DNA from: an uncultured Oscillospiraceae bacterium
GTDB taxonomy: Bacteria; Bacillota; Clostridia; Oscillospirales; Oscillospiraceae
Direction of reading: 5' to 3'
Assembly: GCA_934659445.1 (NCBI GenBank)
Contig: CAKUHV010000019.1
Span: forward strand, 1 to 22,226
DNA length: 22,226 bases
Shown here: positions 14,780-22,077 of the stretch, piece after piece
Layout of the letters: each line of letters begins with the position of its first letter
How positions within the stretch are numbered: position 1 is the stretch's first letter
Made by a program: the position numbers and the translations under genes
Notes under the pieces: generated by a model
The model's database searches: none
What the model saw: only the letters and a program-made list of their open reading frames with translations
What the model was told of the DNA's origin: nothing

Positions 14780-15487
14780 TCACATCATTTTTACGATCTC
14801 CTTTTTCAGCCGGGCCATGATGCGCTTTTCCAGCCGGGAGATATAGGACTGGGAGATGCCCAGCCGGTCGGCCACCTCCTTCTGGGTGCGCTCCCCCCTG
14901 CCGTCCAGACCGAAGCGCAGGGTGATGATCTCCCGTTCCCGGCCGCCAAGGCGCTCCATGGCCTGCCGCAGCAGCTGGCGGTCCACGTCGGCCTCGATGG
15001 GCCGCATGACCATATCCCCGTCGGTGCCCAGCACGTCGGACAGCAGCAGCTCGTTGCCGTCCCAGTCCACGTTCAGCGGCTCGTCGAAGGACAGCTCCAG
15101 CTTCTGGGACGAGGTCTTGCGCAGGTGCATAAGGATCTCGTTTTCAATGCAGCGGGAGGCATAGGTGGCCAGCTTGATGTTCTTGGCGGGCTGATAGGTG
15201 CCCACCGCCTTGATCAGGCCGATGGTGCCGATGGAGATCAGATCCTCGATGTTGATGCCCGTATTTTCAAACCGCCGAGCGATGTACACAACCAGACGCA
15301 GGTTGTGCTCGATGAGCACCGCCCGCGCCCCCTCGTCCCCCGCGCCAAGGCGGGCGATCAGCTCCCCCTCCTCCTGCCGGGAGAGGGGGGCGGGCAGCGT
15401 GTCGCTGCCCGCGATATACATGACCTTCCCCGGCGGGGGCATACATTCCCTTAAAAACGCCAGCACCCGGCGCAGCAGCTTTTTCAT
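14780..15487 (-). CDS. sigE: RNA polymerase sporulation sigma factor sigma-E (pro-form)
   Basis: The 235-residue factor directs early mother-cell transcription during endospore formation. The N-terminal pro-sequence (about 1-25) begins [15 protein letters not shown], basic and amphipathic for membrane attachment. It is followed by [15 protein letters not shown], closely resembling the processing region of Bacillus sigma-E where SpoIIGA cleaves. Region 2 includes [16 protein letters not shown] and the -10 recognition helix around [20 protein letters not shown]. Region 4.2 contains [22 protein letters not shown]. The ATG at 15487 has GGGAAGGG upstream. The gene lies 41 bases after spoIIGA, as in Bacillus, so the inactive precursor and its protease are made together. 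The usual downstream partner sigG is not here. Confidence 0.96.
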   Translation of the reverse strand: MKKLLRRVLAFLRECMPPPGKVMYIAGSDTLPAPLSRQEEGELIARLGAGDEGARAVLIEHNLRLVVYIARRFENTGINIEDLISIGTIGLIKAVGTYQPAKNIKLATYASRCIENEILMHLRKTSSQKLELSFDEPLNVDWDGNELLLSDVLGTDGDMVMRPIEADVDRQLLRQAMERLGGREREIITLRFGLDGRGERTQKEVADRLGISQSYISRLEKRIMARLKKEIVKMM

Positions 15488-15528
15488 GACCCTTCCCCTT
15501 CTCCCTTCCGGTCCTTTGTCCTTCCGCG

Positions 15529-16374
15529 CTACAGCAGCGCCCCATAGCCCCCGCCGTCCGACACCGGCGTGGGGGACAGGGCGGCCAGCATGTCCACCCT
15601 CTCGCCCCCCACCCAAAGGCCGTCTGGCCGCAGGGCCAGCAGAAGGCCGCGCTCCACCCCCACCGCCCGATAGGGCAGCAGCCGCGCCCGGCCCGCCAGC
15701 GGACCGTCCCGCAGCTTCTCCAGACAGGCCACGGGGTCGGCCAGCTCGCGCGGCTCCAGCGTCCCCGGGGGCAGCAGGGGCAGCAGCCGCACCCCCTCGG
15801 CCACCAGCACCGGAACTCCGCTTACCGGATCGGTCAGCGTGTTCCCCGTATCCCGCAGGGCGGTCAGCTCCACGCTGCGGCCGCCCAGTGTCAGACGCAC
15901 CGCCGTCAGCTCCCCCGCCGAAGCGGTGTGCCGGGCCAGTCCGCGGAACACCAGCGTCACCCCGCCCCAGCACCCGGCGGCGGACAGCAGCACCGTTTTG
16001 ATATCCATGGCGGAGTACACCACGCCCCCGGACAGGGACATCCCCCGCCCGCCCAGAAGGGACACCGCCAGCACCCCGCCCCCCAGGGCGCAGGACAGAG
16101 CCAGAAACAGCAGGCTCTGCCGCAGCAGCCGGCGGCTGCCCCCATAGGCGGCCACACTCATCAGGGCCAGCACCGCCAGACGGCAGGGCAGCGCCTGCAA
16201 AAAGCCAAGACCGGGCAGAAAAATGGCCGCGGCATACCCGCCGCCCAGCGCGGCCCCCAGAGCGAAGCGCAGCCGGCGCAGCCGCTCCCCCGCCAGCCGG
16301 GCCGCCCCCAGCAGCAGCAGATAATCCACCAGAGCGTTGAGCAGAAAGAGGGTATCCACATAGATGACGGTCAT
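15529..16374 (-). CDS. spoIIGA: Sporulation sigma-E factor processing peptidase
   Basis: The 281-residue membrane aspartic protease cleaves pro-sigma-E at the sporulation septum after a signal (SpoIIR) from the forespore. Five hydrophobic segments fill the N-terminal half (about 2-24, 35-55, 61-76, 86-107 and 117-136). The C-terminal cytosolic protease domain carries [11 protein letters not shown] with catalytic aspartate D165. The family usually acts as a dimer with one Asp per chain. The ATG at 16374 ([18 protein letters not shown]) is chosen over the upstream ATG at 16413, because GGAGGAGG lies just before it and because the family starts there. The region is strongly GC- and Leu/Ala-rich. 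It is transcribed with sigE. Confidence 0.95.
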   Translation of the reverse strand: MTVIYVDTLFLLNALVDYLLLLGAARLAGERLRRLRFALGAALGGGYAAAIFLPGLGFLQALPCRLAVLALMSVAAYGGSRRLLRQSLLFLALSCALGGGVLAVSLLGGRGMSLSGGVVYSAMDIKTVLLSAAGCWGGVTLVFRGLARHTASAGELTAVRLTLGGRSVELTALRDTGNTLTDPVSGVPVLVAEGVRLLPLLPPGTLEPRELADPVACLEKLRDGPLAGRARLLPYRAVGVERGLLLALRPDGLWVGGERVDMLAALSPTPVSDGGGYGALL

Positions 16375-16411
16375 GGCCGGCCCTCCTCCCGCAGCTTCAG
16401 CAGCAGGTATC

Positions 16412-16444
16412 ATTATAGGGGCGCCGCACCGAGAATAGAGTCAC
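16412..16444 (-). promoter_or_regulatory. Candidate spoIIG-type promoter with over-long spacing
   Basis: On the minus strand a perfect -10 TATAAT (16412-16417) is preceded, 21 bases upstream, by GTGACT (16439-16444). No box fits at 17 bases. The Bacillus spoIIG promoter is known for a similar 22-bp spacing that makes it dependent on Spo0A~P. A GGTCGAGA further upstream is a poor match to a 0A box. Confidence 0.45.
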
Positions 16445-16511
16445 ATCGGCGGGCAAACTTTTCTTCTTCTCTCGACCCGCCCCCCGTTTTTCCGCATTTC
16501 TCCCGGCAGTC

Positions 16512-16663
16512 AAATGTCATTCAGTTCAGGACTTTGTCATTGCGCGCCAGTCCGCAGACTGGCGCGTTGATCCGTTCTCTCAAACCTTGGGGATACAGAT
16601 TCCCACGGCAGTGACATCGGTCACTGCCTCGGAATGACAGGTTTTACTTTACTTGATGGCATT
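16512..16663. mobile_element. MITE-like non-coding element, copy 2 (inverted relative to copy 1)
   Basis: Read on the minus strand it aligns along its whole length with 4955-5108: an imperfect terminal repeat, CCTGTCATTCCGAGGCAGTGA, a matching TCACTGCC arm, a variable middle, GCGCCAGTC/GACTGGCGC, and CAATGACA before the end. The + strand left end is AATGTCATT and the right end the degraded GATGGCATT. I see no flanking direct repeat, so this copy is older or its right flank has been rearranged. It lies at the border of the AT-rich island. Confidence 0.8.
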
Positions 16664-16737
16664 GTGCTGTATTTCGCTGTTCTCTGTAAATATCTTGTCC
16701 CAATTTCAGTTCGTGTTTCCTTGCGGAAGGGATGCCT

Positions 16738-16769
16738 GGGTTCTCCGCCCCCGCGGGGGCGGAGAACCC
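16738..16769. repeat. Perfect 32-bp GC-rich palindrome
   Basis: GGGTTCTCCGCCCC at 16738-16751 is the exact reverse complement of 16756-16769, with CGCG between. On the + strand six A residues follow instead of T residues, and on the minus strand the T-tract precedes the stem, so it is not an orthodox terminator in either direction. Confidence 0.7.
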
Positions 16770-16813
16770 AAAAAAGAATCGGGATATATTTTCATTATTT
16801 TTCACATTTTTTC

Positions 16814-16842
16814 TTGAATGTTATTGATCTTTATAGTACGAT
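16814..16842 (+). promoter_or_regulatory. Promoter of the AT-rich island
   Basis: -35 TTGAAT (16814-16819), 17 bases, then -10 TACGAT (16837-16842). It is followed by about 60 nt of leader and the Shine-Dalgarno at about 16895. It would drive the thioredoxin-like remnant and the two small membrane-protein genes. Confidence 0.5.
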
Positions 16843-16987
16843 TTGTATGCAAAGATTCTTTTGGGGTAACTGGTATCTGCATATATGGTCAAGCAGGGGG
16901 TGATTATCATGCAGACAATCTAAAGATCCTATCAGAAACAGGGCCTAAAAAGTCCACCTAACCGTCTCTTGTTTCCTTATCATCATA

Positions 16988-17284
16988 ATGTGTGTCTTAC
17001 TAAAGTCACCTTCAACGAGCCAACTAATTGCCATTGACGACCCCGCTTCACTTTATGAAGGCGAAAATCTTACCGTTTACTTTGGCCGAGATTCGTGCTT
17101 TAGTTGTAGTGAAACAACCAAGTATCTCTTAAGTATTTTACCCGAACTATCCTCAAATATCTATTACTTTGACACCGATGCTTTTCGTCATTCTCCAGAG
17201 TTTCAACGTATTTTAAGTGACTTTCAGGTTAATGGGACATTAGCCAAAGCAAATATTCGAAACTTTTTGGAGGGTTCACTATGA
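16988..17284 (+). CDS. Thioredoxin-like CxxC protein, probably the surviving part of a broken gene
   Basis: The open frame gives 98 residues. LTVYFGRDSCFSC followed by a helix (ETTKYLLSILPEL) and NIYYFDTDAFR has the strand, CxxC, helix, strand order of small thioredoxin-fold proteins, with cysteines at about 36 and 39. This ATG has no ribosome-binding site. The same frame upstream of it encodes a hydrophobic run (LTVSCFLIIIMCVLL) that looks like a membrane anchor, preceded by a stop at 16946-16948. The true start was probably ATG 16909, with a strong SD, and reaching this frame needs removal of one base. I therefore suspect a pseudogene with a frameshift and a stop. The gene ends ATGA-overlapping the next start. 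A thiol-redox helper of a peptide or transport system is possible but unproven. Confidence 0.5.
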   Translation: MCVLLKSPSTSQLIAIDDPASLYEGENLTVYFGRDSCFSCSETTKYLLSILPELSSNIYYFDTDAFRHSPEFQRILSDFQVNGTLAKANIRNFLEGSL

Positions 17285-17466
17285 GAAAGAATATAAATAC
17301 TATAATAAGCATCTTAATCACTCTTCCTCATTTCACCGCGTATTACGAGTTGCAATATTTTTGTACCGAAATTTATGAAAGTGATCCCTCTTATCCCAAT
17401 GGCGGCTTCTGGTTCCTTGGCTATGTAGTCAGTAACAACTACTACTCGGGTCGAATCGGGTCATAA
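17281..17466 (+). CDS. Small membrane protein of unknown function
   Basis: The 61-residue product has a basic start (MRKN), a hydrophobic stretch of about 8-25 and a second weakly hydrophobic patch (FWFLGYVVS, about 43-51). GGAGGG lies 6 bases before the ATG, and the start overlaps the previous stop as ATGA, so translation is coupled. The gene is AT-rich, unlike the host background. It may be truncated at its C-terminus, because the next frame opens 3 bases after its stop and also encodes hydrophobic sequence. I do not recognise the family. Confidence 0.5.
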   Translation: MRKNINTIISILITLPHFTAYYELQYFCTEIYESDPSYPNGGFWFLGYVVSNNYYSGRIGS

Positions 17467-17468
17467 AA

Positions 17469-18020
17469 ATGAAAATTTACCTTTTCATTTTAATGCTTGT
17501 AACCATCCTCGACCCGATACACAACTATCTTAACTGGGGAAAAAAGCCGCTGGTACTGTTCGTCCCCCTGCTGCTTCAGCTGATCGCCTATCTGTTCTGG
17601 TTCAGGCTCATCCGGCCATGGATCGCCGGAAGGACAAAGGATCATCCGGAGCAGAAGACTGTGATCCAGAGCTGCTTTGGGATATTTCTGACCTTCTGCA
17701 TCATCGACTTCCATTACATTCTGCCCTTCTGTCTCCAGCGGGAATACCCGATGGATGGCAGAACACTCGTGCTGATCATCGGATTTGCCCCTTCGATCTG
17801 GTCTGTGCTCTTTTGCACGACCTTTTTTCAAGAGGTACTGGGAATCGACCATTCTCCACGCTGGGGCAAGCTGCTGCCGCTGACCGCTTCCGCCCTGATC
17901 GGCTGGCGTGTTTTCTTCGCCCAGTGCGACAGGGCCATCATGGTCGCCCTTGTCTACTCTGTCTATACGCTGGAATGTGCCGCCGCGCTTTGGTACAACT
18001 TCAAAAAATACGGAACATAA
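17469..18020 (+). CDS. Multi-pass membrane protein of unknown function, mosaic composition
   Basis: The 183-residue product has about five hydrophobic segments (1-15, 27-48, 67-88, 99-120 and 133-175 in parts), basic cytosolic loops (RPWIAGRTKDHPEQK) and no catalytic motif I can see. It starts 3 bases after the preceding stop, with only a weak ribosome-binding sequence, so it probably relies on coupling. The first 60-70 bases are AT-rich like the island. From about 17535 the base and codon use is GC-rich like the host, so the reading frame crosses a composition boundary. A good terminator follows. The membrane part may be a resident gene that acquired a new 5' end. Confidence 0.6.
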   Translation: MKIYLFILMLVTILDPIHNYLNWGKKPLVLFVPLLLQLIAYLFWFRLIRPWIAGRTKDHPEQKTVIQSCFGIFLTFCIIDFHYILPFCLQREYPMDGRTLVLIIGFAPSIWSVLFCTTFFQEVLGIDHSPRWGKLLPLTASALIGWRVFFAQCDRAIMVALVYSVYTLECAAALWYNFKKYGT

Positions 18021-18023
18021 GAG

Positions 18024-18053
18024 AAGCCCTCCGACTCTCGTCGGAGGGCTTTT
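18024..18053 (+). terminator. Terminator after the membrane protein gene
   Basis: AAGCCCTCCGA pairs with TCGGAGGGCTT around CTCTCG and is followed by TTTT. It lies just past the stop codon at 18018-18020. It may also serve trmD, which converges on it and stops at 18073. Confidence 0.85.
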
Positions 18054-18072
18054 CCCGCTTCTGTTTTCTCTC

Positions 18073-18831
18073 TCACTTCATTGGGTGGCCCGTCTCCTGC
18101 TCCAGCTCGGCCAGCAGCTTCTTATCCTCCTTAGAAGAGAGGTCCAGCTTTGCATACAGGTCGGGCCGCCGCTGCCAGGTGCGCAGCAGAGACTGCTTTC
18201 TCCGCCATTTCTCCACATTCACATGGTGGCCGGACAGCAGGATAGGGGGCACCGCCCTTTCATGCCACACCTCGGGCCGGGAGTACTGAGGAGCCTCCAG
18301 CGTGCCGTTCCAGTGGCTCTCATTCTCATAGCAGCTTGGGTCGGACAGCACCCCGGGCACCAAACGGCACACCGCGTCCGCCACCGCCATGGCCGGGATC
18401 TCCCCGCCGGTAAGCACAAAGTCGCCGATGGAGATCTCCTCGTCCACGCACTCCTCAATGAAGCGCTCGTCGATGCCCTCGTAGTGGCCGCACACCAGGA
18501 TGATCCGGTCGTAGTCGTCCCGCAGCCGCCGGGCGTCCGCCTGACAGAAGGTCTTGCCCGCGGGGGACATATAGATGGTGTGCACCCGCTGCCCCGCCTG
18601 GTCGCAGATATGCTTCCAGCAGCGGTAGAGGGGGTCGGCCTGCATCACCGCCCCCCGGCCCCCGCCGTAGGGGTAGTCGTCCACCTGCCGCTGTTTATTC
18701 ATGGTGTAGTCCCGGATCTGGTGACACTCCACCCGGATATAGCCCCGCTCCTGCCCCCGGCCCAGCACAGATTCGCACAGCATGTCCCCCACCACATCTG
18801 GGAACAGCGTCATAATGTCGATCCAATACAT
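18073..18831 (-). CDS. trmD: tRNA (guanine37-N1)-methyltransferase
   Basis: The 252-residue SPOUT-class enzyme methylates G37 next to the anticodon, using S-adenosylmethionine, and prevents +1 frameshifting. The N-terminus IDIMTLFPDVV, the GGGRGAVMQADP loop, LVCGHYEGIDERF and IGDFVLTGGEIPAMAVADAV, which forms the trefoil knot binding SAM, are all clear. The ATG at 18831 is preferred over those at 18843 and 18870, because GAGGGAT sits right before it and the family begins there. It has its own strong promoter. The usual rpsP-rimM-trmD-rplS neighbours are absent on both sides. Confidence 0.97.
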   Translation of the reverse strand: MYWIDIMTLFPDVVGDMLCESVLGRGQERGYIRVECHQIRDYTMNKQRQVDDYPYGGGRGAVMQADPLYRCWKHICDQAGQRVHTIYMSPAGKTFCQADARRLRDDYDRIILVCGHYEGIDERFIEECVDEEISIGDFVLTGGEIPAMAVADAVCRLVPGVLSDPSCYENESHWNGTLEAPQYSRPEVWHERAVPPILLSGHHVNVEKWRRKQSLLRTWQRRPDLYAKLDLSSKEDKKLLAELEQETGHPMK

Positions 18832-18848
18832 AATATCCCTCATTTTCA

Positions 18849-18864
18849 GGGCGGCGCACCGCCC
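18849..18864 (-). promoter_or_regulatory. Leader hairpin in the trmD 5' untranslated region
   Basis: GGGCGG at 18849-18854 pairs with CCGCCC at 18859-18864 around a 4-nt loop, between the promoter and the ribosome-binding site of trmD. There is no T-tract, so it is not a terminator. It might affect mRNA stability or access to the start site. Confidence 0.4.
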
Positions 18865-18881
18865 GGTCATTCCAAAAGGAT

Positions 18882-18910
18882 ATTATAAGATATATCCCGC
18901 CGGTTTTCAA
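18882..18910 (-). promoter_or_regulatory. Sigma-A promoter of trmD
   Basis: On the minus strand -35 TTGAAA (18905-18910), 17 bases, and a perfect -10 TATAAT (18882-18887). It sits between the stop of the upstream unknown gene (18919) and trmD, so trmD can be expressed alone. Confidence 0.85.
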
Positions 18911-18918
18911 TGCCGATT

Positions 18919-19443
18919 TCACACCGGCCACCCCCGGCGGTCGAAGCTCCAGACCAGAAGGGGGCGCTTCCCCTCCTGGGCCGCCCGGGCCAGACAGAAC
19001 AGCGGGGCCAGGGCCACAGGCTGTCCGCCCCCGAAGGACTGGGCCAGTTGGAACCCCTCTCCCTTGCGGCGGAAGAGCAGGTCCTCCCCCCTGCTCAGGC
19101 ACCCACGGAGCACCGGGTCTTCACTGCGGACCTCCCCCCCGCTCAGGGGCTGCCACCCGCCGGCGGGCCGCCGGAAGGGAAAGGCCAGCAGCCGCTCCCC
19201 GCCTGCGGCGGGCCAGCAGCCCGCCCGCTCCAGCTCCTCCCGAAAAAGGGTGCGGGTCAGCGTCTGTGCGGAGCCGTCGGGCGTCAGCGTTCCAAGCAGG
19301 GTGCGGCCGCCCGCCCTCCCCCGCAGCCACACCTTATAGAGCCCGTCTGATGCCGCGGGCCCGCGGGCCCGAAAGTGCAGCCGCCCGTCCTCCTCCCGGC
19401 AGAACAGCTCACCGCCCCCCTCCAGCGTCCAGCGTGTCTCCAT
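18919..19443 (-). CDS. Uncharacterised 174-residue protein upstream of trmD
   Basis: The product has no signal peptide or membrane helix. It looks beta-strand-rich, with alternating hydrophobic residues in GRLHFRARG, LYKVWLRGR and LLGTLTPDG, a tryptophan-rich middle (GCWPAAG, GGWQPLSGG) and a C-terminal LLVWSFDRRGWPV. Three cysteines are scattered and no catalytic motif is visible. The ATG has GGGGAGGGGAG upstream and codon use matches the host, so it is very likely a real gene. It may be co-transcribed into trmD in addition to trmD's own promoter. I do not recognise the family and propose no function. Confidence 0.75.
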   Translation of the reverse strand: METRWTLEGGGELFCREEDGRLHFRARGPAASDGLYKVWLRGRAGGRTLLGTLTPDGSAQTLTRTLFREELERAGCWPAAGGERLLAFPFRRPAGGWQPLSGGEVRSEDPVLRGCLSRGEDLLFRRKGEGFQLAQSFGGGQPVALAPLFCLARAAQEGKRPLLVWSFDRRGWPV

Positions 19444-19534
19444 TCAGCTCCCCTCCCCGTTTTCAACCCTTCGCCCTTAAAGCAGGCGTTAACAATGGTT
19501 TTTCCCTGTTTTTCGGTTTTTGTCGGTTTTTGTA

Positions 19535-19563
19535 TTGCCTTTCCAGCCGAATTAGAGTATACT
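19535..19563 (+). promoter_or_regulatory. Sigma-A-like promoter of the phosphoketolase gene, with phased T-tracts upstream
   Basis: -35 TTGCCT (19535-19540), 17 bases, and -10 TATACT (19558-19563). Four GTTTTT tracts start at 19498, 19508, 19516 and 19526, roughly one helical turn apart. They should bend the DNA and could act like an UP element to raise promoter strength. Confidence 0.7.
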
Positions 19564-19599
19564 TAACGCACATCAAAACTTTTCAAGGAGGCCGTTCCC

Positions 19600-22038
19600 A
19601 TGTCAAAAGTGATCGAGCAGCCGCCCAAACCGGCGGCCAAAGCGCCCGCCCGCATGTCCAAGAAGGACCCGCTGACCCGGGAGCAGCTCCTTCTGATCGA
19701 CGGGTGGTGGCGAGCCGCCAACTATCTGTCCGCCTGCCAGCTCTATCTGCTGGACAACCCCCTTCTGCGCCAGCCCCTGAAGATGGAGCACCTGAAGCGG
19801 GATATTGTGGGCCACTGGGGCACCTGTCCCGGGCAAAACTTCATCTACACCCACCTGAACCGGGCCATTGTGAAATACGATCTGGACATGATCTATATCT
19901 CCGGCCCGGGGCACGGGGGCAGCGCCATGGTGGCCCAGGACTATCTGGACGGCTCCTACAGCGAAATCTACCCCAACATCAGCCAGGACGCCGTGGGCAT
20001 GAAGCGGCTGTTCACCCAGTTCTCCTTCCCCGGCGGCATCCCCAGCCATGTGGCGCCGGAGACCCCCGGTTCCATCAACGAGGGGGGCGAGCTGGGCTAC
20101 TCCCTGGCCCACGCCTTCGGTGCGGTGATGGACAATCCCGGACTGATCGCCGCCTGCGTAGTAGGTGACGGCGAGGCGGAGACCGCCTGTCTGGCCACCG
20201 CGTGGCACTCCAACAAGTTCCTGAATCCCATCACCGACGGGGCCGTGCTGCCCATCCTGCACATGAACGGCTTCAAGATCGCCAACCCTACGGTGTTCGC
20301 CCGCATCTCCCATGAGGAGGCGGAGATGTTCTTCAAGGGCTGCGGCTGGGAGCCCCGGTTCGTAGAGGGCAGCGAGCCCATGTCCATGCACCAGAAGATG
20401 GCAGCCGCCCTGGACTGGGCGGTGCGGGAGATTCAGCGCATTCAGGAGTATGCCCGCACCAGCGGCGACACCACCCGCCCCCGCTGGCCCATGATCGTGG
20501 TGTCCTCCCCCAAGGGGTGGACGGGCCCGGAGGAGGTGGACGGCCAGCCCTCCGCCGGCAGCTGGCGGTCCCACCAAGTGCCCATCCCCGTCCACGACGG
20601 GAAGCCCGGCCGAGTGCAGGAGCTGGAGCGCTGGCTGAAAAGCTACCGCCCCGAGGAGCTGTTTGATGAAAACGGCACCCTTGTGCCCGCCCTGCGGGCC
20701 CTGGCCCCCGTAGGCACCCGCCGCATGGGGGCCAACCCCCACGCCAACGGCGGGCTGCTGCTGCGTGACCTGCGCACTCCCGACTTCCGGGACTACGCCG
20801 TTCAGGTGCCCCAGCCCGGGGCCGTAGAGGCGGAGGATATGTCCATTCTGGGGGAGTATATCCGCGACGTGATCACCCTGAATCAGGAGAACCGGAATTT
20901 CCGCCTGTTCAGCCCGGACGAGGCGGCCTCCAACCGCCTGTCCGCCGTGTTTCAGGCCACTGGCCGCCGATGGATCGACCCCATCGAGCCGGGGGTGGAC
21001 GATCACCTGTCCCCCAACGGGCGGGTGATGGATTCCATGCTGTCGGAGCACCTGTGTCAGGGCTGGCTGGAGGGCTATCTGCTCACCGGGCGTCACGGCT
21101 TCTTCAGCAGCTACGAGGCGTTCATCCGCATCGTAGACTCCATGGTGGCCCAGCATGCAAAGTGGCTGAAGGTGTGCCGCCAGCTGCCGTGGCGGCAGTC
21201 CATCGCTTCGCTGAACTATATCCTCTCCTCCAACGTGTGGCAGCAGGACCACAAGGGCTTTACCCATCAGGACCCTGGCTTTTTGGACCATGTGGCCAAC
21301 AAGAAGGCGGATGTGGTCCGTCTGTACCTGCCGCCGGACGCCAACTGCCTGCTGTCCTGCGCCGACCACTGCGCCAAAAGCCGGAACTATGTGAACGTCA
21401 TCGTGGCCTCCAAGCATCCCCGCCCCCAGTGGCTGACCATGGATCAGGCGGTGAAGCACTGCACCCAGGGCATCGGCATCTGGCAGTGGGCCTCCAATGA
21501 TCAGGGGATGGAGCCCGACGTGGTCATGGCCTGCTGCGGCGACACCCCCACGCTAGAGACTCTGGCCGCCGTGACCATCCTGCGCCACTATCTGCCGGAA
21601 CTGAAGATCCGGGTGGTGAACGTGGTGGATCTGATGAAGCTACAGCCCCATACGGAGCACCCCCACGGCCTGACGGATGAGGACTACGATGCCCTGTTCA
21701 CCCGGGACAAGCCCATCATCTTCGCCTTCCACGGCTACCCCACCCTGGTGCATGAGCTGACCTACCGACGGAACAATAAGAACCTCCACGTCCGGGGCTA
21801 TAAGGACGAGGGCACCATCACCACGCCCTTCGACATGCGGGTGCAGAACAATCTGGACCGGTATGACCTGGTCATCGACACGGTAAAGCGCCTGCCCCAG
21901 CTGGGGAACACCGCCGCTTACCTGATTCAGGAGATGAAGGACAAGCTGGTGGAGCACCACCAGTACATCACCTCTTACGGACTGGATATGCCCGAGATCC
22001 GGGACTGGACCTGGAACGAGGGCCGGGGCATCTACTGA
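19600..22038 (+). CDS. xfp: Phosphoketolase (xylulose-5-phosphate / fructose-6-phosphate)
   Basis: The 812-residue thiamine-diphosphate enzyme splits xylulose-5-P (or fructose-6-P) with phosphate, giving acetyl-phosphate and glyceraldehyde-3-P (or erythrose-4-P). The N-terminal half has YISGPGHGG and GDGEAETA (G189-E192), the thiamine-diphosphate Mg site, then [11 protein letters not shown]. Later come [22 protein letters not shown] and HQDPGF, characteristic of the family. Full length and motifs suggest an active enzyme. Specificity for one or both substrates cannot be read by eye. AAGGAGG lies 8 bases before the ATG. It gives a route from pentoses to acetyl-phosphate and ATP without pyruvate. 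The next gene follows after 39 bases with no terminator, so they may be co-transcribed. Confidence 0.97.
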   Translation: MSKVIEQPPKPAAKAPARMSKKDPLTREQLLLIDGWWRAANYLSACQLYLLDNPLLRQPLKMEHLKRDIVGHWGTCPGQNFIYTHLNRAIVKYDLDMIYISGPGHGGSAMVAQDYLDGSYSEIYPNISQDAVGMKRLFTQFSFPGGIPSHVAPETPGSINEGGELGYSLAHAFGAVMDNPGLIAACVVGDGEAETACLATAWHSNKFLNPITDGAVLPILHMNGFKIANPTVFARISHEEAEMFFKGCGWEPRFVEGSEPMSMHQKMAAALDWAVREIQRIQEYARTSGDTTRPRWPMIVVSSPKGWTGPEEVDGQPSAGSWRSHQVPIPVHDGKPGRVQELERWLKSYRPEELFDENGTLVPALRALAPVGTRRMGANPHANGGLLLRDLRTPDFRDYAVQVPQPGAVEAEDMSILGEYIRDVITLNQENRNFRLFSPDEAASNRLSAVFQATGRRWIDPIEPGVDDHLSPNGRVMDSMLSEHLCQGWLEGYLLTGRHGFFSSYEAFIRIVDSMVAQHAKWLKVCRQLPWRQSIASLNYILSSNVWQQDHKGFTHQDPGFLDHVANKKADVVRLYLPPDANCLLSCADHCAKSRNYVNVIVASKHPRPQWLTMDQAVKHCTQGIGIWQWASNDQGMEPDVVMACCGDTPTLETLAAVTILRHYLPELKIRVVNVVDLMKLQPHTEHPHGLTDEDYDALFTRDKPIIFAFHGYPTLVHELTYRRNNKNLHVRGYKDEGTITTPFDMRVQNNLDRYDLVIDTVKRLPQLGNTAAYLIQEMKDKLVEHHQYITSYGLDMPEIRDWTWNEGRGIY

Positions 22039-22077
22039 TCCCGCCGCCCGCCACTTTACCTAAAAGGAGAACTACCC

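Larger units (their letters stand above)
16664..16987. other. AT-rich intergenic stretch: palindrome, promoter and ribosome-binding site, no intact gene
   Basis: This 324-bp stretch begins right of MITE copy 2. It holds the 32-bp perfect palindrome at 16738-16769, a promoter-like pair at 16814-16842, and a strong Shine-Dalgarno at about 16895-16903 followed by ATG at 16909 and a stop four codons later (16921-16923). A 47-codon frame from ATG 16818 to 16961 is open but overlaps the promoter and lacks a ribosome-binding site, so I do not call it a gene. Confidence 0.6.

Noticed and set aside
16634..16903. 89-codon open frame running from the MITE into the island
   Set aside because: It spans the element end, the palindrome and the island promoter, has no ribosome-binding site and no recognisable sequence.
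16818..16961. 47-codon frame (MLLIFIVRF...) that could be a precursor peptide
   Set aside because: It starts inside the promoter-like -35/-10 pair, has no Shine-Dalgarno, and ends within the leader of the broken thioredoxin-like gene. I could not support it as a peptide gene.
19603..21459. 618-codon minus-strand open frame opposite phosphoketolase
   Set aside because: Shadow of the phosphoketolase codons. The product is rich in Gly, His, Val and Gln with no domain.
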